Assembly (NCBI GenBank): GCA_030426685.1
Contig: JAUHYC010000024.1
Coordinates: forward strand, 1 to 51,621
Reading direction: 5' to 3'
From: Alphaproteobacteria bacterium
GTDB taxonomy: Bacteria > Pseudomonadota > Alphaproteobacteria > Rhodobacterales > Rhodobacteraceae
Length of the DNA stretch: 51,621 nt
Shown in pieces: positions 49,436 through 51,621 of this stretch. A program made the position numbers and the translations under genes. Numbering within the stretch: position 1 is the first letter of the stretch; each line of letters starts with the position of its first letter. The notes below the pieces were generated by a model. That model ran no database searches. It worked only from the letters and a program-made list of their open reading frames with translations, and was not told where the DNA came from.

Positions 49436-50797
49436 TCAGTCTTTGGCGGGTTGTTGCCCGTCTGCGTCGTTGGCTTCCTCCTCCAACAGTCGCACTTCGC
49501 GCTGTGGGAAGGGCACCGAGATGCCTTGGTCCTTGAACGCATACCACAGGGCCAGATAGACATTGCCCCGGATATTGGTCAGCCCCTTGGTCGGATCACT
49601 GATCCAGAACCGCAGAACATAGTCTACGCTGCTGTCGCCAAATCCGGTGATATGGCAGACGGGTTCATGCAAGCCATCGCACAACACGCGCTCAACCGTT
49701 TTCACCGCCTGGATTGCCGTTTCGCGTACATTGCGTGGGTCATCGCCATAGCTGGTACCGAAATGCAGATCCAACCGCACGAATTTGTCCGAATGCGACC
49801 AGTTCACCACCTGGTTGGTTATCAGGTCCTCATTCGGGATCAGGTATTCGCGGCCATCCCGCGTGACGACCGAGACATAGCGCGCGCCCAGCGCATTGAT
49901 CCAACCAAAAGTATCGCCCAGCGAAATGACATCGCCCGGCTTGATGGAACGATCTATCAGGATGATGATGCCGGAGATCAGGTTCGAAACCACTTTCTGC
50001 AGACCAAACCCGATACCTACACCAATGGCACCGGACAGCAGGGCAATCCCAGTCAGGTCAAACCCCAGCGTGCGAATTGCGGTCAGGAAAACTGCGCCAT
50101 ACAGCAGCACCTGAATGCCCTTGGCCAGCAGAACCTGCATCGAAGGCGTTATGTCATCGTTGTTTTTCAGCCCCCGCTCAGCCGCGCGGGTTCCGATGCG
50201 GGCCAGTGTCAGCAAGACACCGATCAGCAATGCCGCCTTGATGATACCCAGGGCTGAGATGTGCAGATCCCCTATCGAGATCGCAACCCCGTCCAGAAAC
50301 CCGGCCACGTCATCCGTGAGACTCAGTGCCAACAGCGTTGCATAGACCCACATCGACCACTTGAAGATTTGCCGCAGCGTCCGGTTGCGCACCAACCGCG
50401 ACACCAAGGCGATGGCAAGCCACGCGGCAGCCAGGGTCGCAATCACACCAATGATATAGCTGCGCGATGGCCATGTGATGTGCTGCATCAACCAATACAG
50501 GCCCCAGGACATCAACACGAAATACACTAAAGTCAATCGGCGCATCAGCTGGACAAGGATGCGCAACCGCCATTTCGGCCATCCGGTGCGGGCGCGGCTC
50601 CAGGCCTCCCATCGGCCGTGGGTCAGCAGTTTGAGAATATAGGCCAGACCCCAGAGAAGCAGGATGATGACCAGCTGATACTGACGCCACCCCGGCGTAA
50701 CGACCAGCTCAATCAAGTTTTCGAATTGCGAGGAAAAGGCTGCCGTCATGTTGGCGTAGAGCTCTGACAGCGTTTCCGGTAGCAGGTCTTGGTTCAT
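49436..50797 (-). CDS. mechanosensitive ion channel, MscS family (multi-helix type)
   Basis: Inner-membrane channel of about 453 residues opening under membrane tension to release solutes. About six hydrophobic helices precede the MscS core. The pore helix is LLSGAIGVGIGFGLQKVVSNLISGIIIL. The beta domain has KPGDVISLGDTFGWINALGARYVSVVTRDGREYLIPNEDLITNQVVNWSHSD and the C-terminal alpha/beta domain ends VPFPQREVRLLEEE. Starts at 50797 (MNQDLLPETL), 50815 (ATG) or 50833 (TTG) are possible; I chose 50797 by position and a weak upstream site. Not obviously in an operon with rsfS (165-base gap). Confidence 0.92.
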   Translation of the reverse strand: MNQDLLPETLSELYANMTAAFSSQFENLIELVVTPGWRQYQLVIILLLWGLAYILKLLTHGRWEAWSRARTGWPKWRLRILVQLMRRLTLVYFVLMSWGLYWLMQHITWPSRSYIIGVIATLAAAWLAIALVSRLVRNRTLRQIFKWSMWVYATLLALSLTDDVAGFLDGVAISIGDLHISALGIIKAALLIGVLLTLARIGTRAAERGLKNNDDITPSMQVLLAKGIQVLLYGAVFLTAIRTLGFDLTGIALLSGAIGVGIGFGLQKVVSNLISGIIILIDRSIKPGDVISLGDTFGWINALGARYVSVVTRDGREYLIPNEDLITNQVVNWSHSDKFVRLDLHFGTSYGDDPRNVRETAIQAVKTVERVLCDGLHEPVCHITGFGDSSVDYVLRFWISDPTKGLTNIRGNVYLALWYAFKDQGISVPFPQREVRLLEEEANDADGQQPAKD

Positions 50798-50883
50798 GAC
50801 CGCCAGATTGACCATCCACGCGAGGCTATGCAAGCCTGCACACCGGATTGAGCCTTGATCGCAATCAAAGCGCGATATATCAG

Positions 50884-50997
50884 ATGCGCATGAGACTCAA
50901 AGTGGCCCAAATCCAGAACCTGGAAGATCGCGCGCGGCTGCGCGAACGGTTCTTTGGAGCTACCCGCACGGTTCTGGCCCGCCTATCTGCGGCCTAA
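50884..50997 (+). CDS. possible small basic protein upstream of leuC
   Basis: A 37-codon frame (ATG 50884 or 50890) encoding a basic, helical, Arg/Leu-rich peptide ([19 protein letters not shown] in the middle). It ends with TAA 43 bases before the leuC start. It lacks a run of Leu codons, so it is not a classic leu attenuator leader. No clear ribosome site. Listed only as a candidate. Confidence 0.3.
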   Translation: MRMRLKVAQIQNLEDRARLRERFFGATRTVLARLSAA

Positions 50998-51040
50998 GCC
51001 ACCTCGCCAGCTATTTCTCATTACATTCGGGAGAGGACCG

Positions 51041-51621
51041 ATGTCCCCCAAAACACTCTATGACAAGATCTGGGATGCCCATGTCGCGCACGAAGCCGAT
51101 GATGGCACTTGTTTGCTTTATATCGACCGCCATCTGGTCCACGAAGTCACCAGCCCGCAGGCGTTCGAAGGACTGCGCATGGCGGGCCGCAAAGTGCGCG
51201 CACCGGAAAAAACCATCGCTGTGCCGGACCACAATGTGCCGACCACTCCGGGCCGCGTAAACGGGATCGAAAACCCGGAATCGCGCATACAGGTCGAAGC
51301 GCTGGACAAGAACGCCAAGGATTTTGGCATTCACTATTACCCGGTGCATGACGTCCGTCAGGGCATCGTGCACATCGTGGGCCCCGAACAGGGCTGGACC
51401 CTGCCCGGCATGACCGTCGTCTGCGGCGACAGCCACACCGCCACCCACGGCGCCTTTGGTGCGCTGGCCCACGGTATCGGCACGTCCGAGGTTGAGCATG
51501 TTCTGGCCACACAGACCCTGATCCAGAAGAAGTCCAAGAACATGAAGGTGGAAATCACCGGCAAACTGCAGCCGGGCGTGACCGCCAAGGACATCACTCT
51601 GGCCGTGATCGGCGAGACCGG
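51041..51621 (+). CDS. leuC: 3-isopropylmalate dehydratase large subunit, partial
   Basis: Aconitase-family subunit of isopropylmalate isomerase in leucine synthesis; the right edge cuts it after about 193 of the usual ~470 codons. It begins [15 protein letters not shown] with GGGAGAGGA just upstream. Diagnostic blocks: [94 protein letters not shown]. The first cluster Cys is expected in [12 protein letters not shown] (about 129). leuD is expected downstream. Confidence 0.97.
   Translation, partial: MSPKTLYDKIWDAHVAHEADDGTCLLYIDRHLVHEVTSPQAFEGLRMAGRKVRAPEKTIAVPDHNVPTTPGRVNGIENPESRIQVEALDKNAKDFGIHYYPVHDVRQGIVHIVGPEQGWTLPGMTVVCGDSHTATHGAFGALAHGIGTSEVEHVLATQTLIQKKSKNMKVEITGKLQPGVTAKDITLAVIGET

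Noticed and set aside
1..51621. CRISPR arrays, tRNA or rRNA genes, insertion sequences, prophage
   Set aside because: No spaced direct repeats, no tRNA-like cloverleaf ends, no rRNA landmarks and no transposase or phage-like proteins were seen. A tRNA scan would be decisive but was not possible.

Overview
The window reads as a chromosomal segment of a marine alphaproteobacterium of the Rhodobacteraceae (Roseobacter group, close to Ruegeria/Phaeobacter-type genomes). The evidence is moderately high GC, proteins of typical roseobacter character (FlgE, FlhA, GlcD/E/F, HPF, KdsD), CtrA-type boxes in front of flagellar genes, and DUF1523/DUF6638-type genes that I know mainly from this family. I see no rRNA, tRNA, CRISPR array, insertion sequence or prophage. 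Coding density is high and there is only one gene-poor stretch (39742-40504).

Layout. 1-1516: a peptide-type ABC solute-binding protein (cut by the left edge) overlapping proline iminopeptidase. 1566-7335: ubiG, an AT-rich orphan gene that runs into marR, a comF-grxC-nitrilase-marR operon on the minus strand, a BioC-like methyltransferase, hemH and a small exported protein, with a two-way terminator between the last two. 7475-8758: an L,D-transpeptidase and a CAP-domain lipoprotein, divergent. 8822-13604: rnd-kdsD-lptC-lptA-lptB-hpf-ptsN on the minus strand, the conserved LPS-export/nitrogen-PTS neighbourhood but without rpoN or kdsC. 13764-15572: an MFS transporter with a His-rich tail and an Lrp/AsnC regulator.

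15645-32542: a flagellar cluster in three blocks. The first (+) is lytic transglycosylase-flhA-fliR-flhB-fliJ-like. The second (-) is flgB-flgC-fliE-fliQ-flgF-flgG-flgA-flgH-fliL. The third (+) is fliI-motB-flgE-flgK-flgL-flgI. Together they encode export gate, rod, rings, hook, junction proteins and part of the motor. fliF, fliG, fliM, fliN, fliP, motA, flgD and flagellin are not in the window. TTAA-N7-TTAA (CtrA-like) boxes sit about 50 bases before several transcription units.

32582-39741: eight minus-strand genes of unknown function. They comprise a large AAA+ ATPase, a TelA-like coiled-coil protein, a 372-residue protein of no recognised family, a DUF6638-type protein, a DUF1523-type membrane protein and three very small membrane proteins. 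Most are joined by ATGA-type overlaps, and a REPIN-like double hairpin lies in the middle. This is the best candidate in the window for an undescribed system; it looks like a membrane-tethered AAA+ machine.

40505-51621: an Hsp20 chaperone with a possible heat-shock promoter; two tandem secreted trypsin-like proteases; the glycolate oxidase operon glcD-glcE-glcF with a perfect inverted repeat in front of glcD; a DUF599 membrane protein; a small exported protein; a flavodoxin-like protein; rlmH; rsfS preceded by an overlapping 18-codon leader ORF; an MscS channel; and the 5' part of leuC (cut by the right edge).
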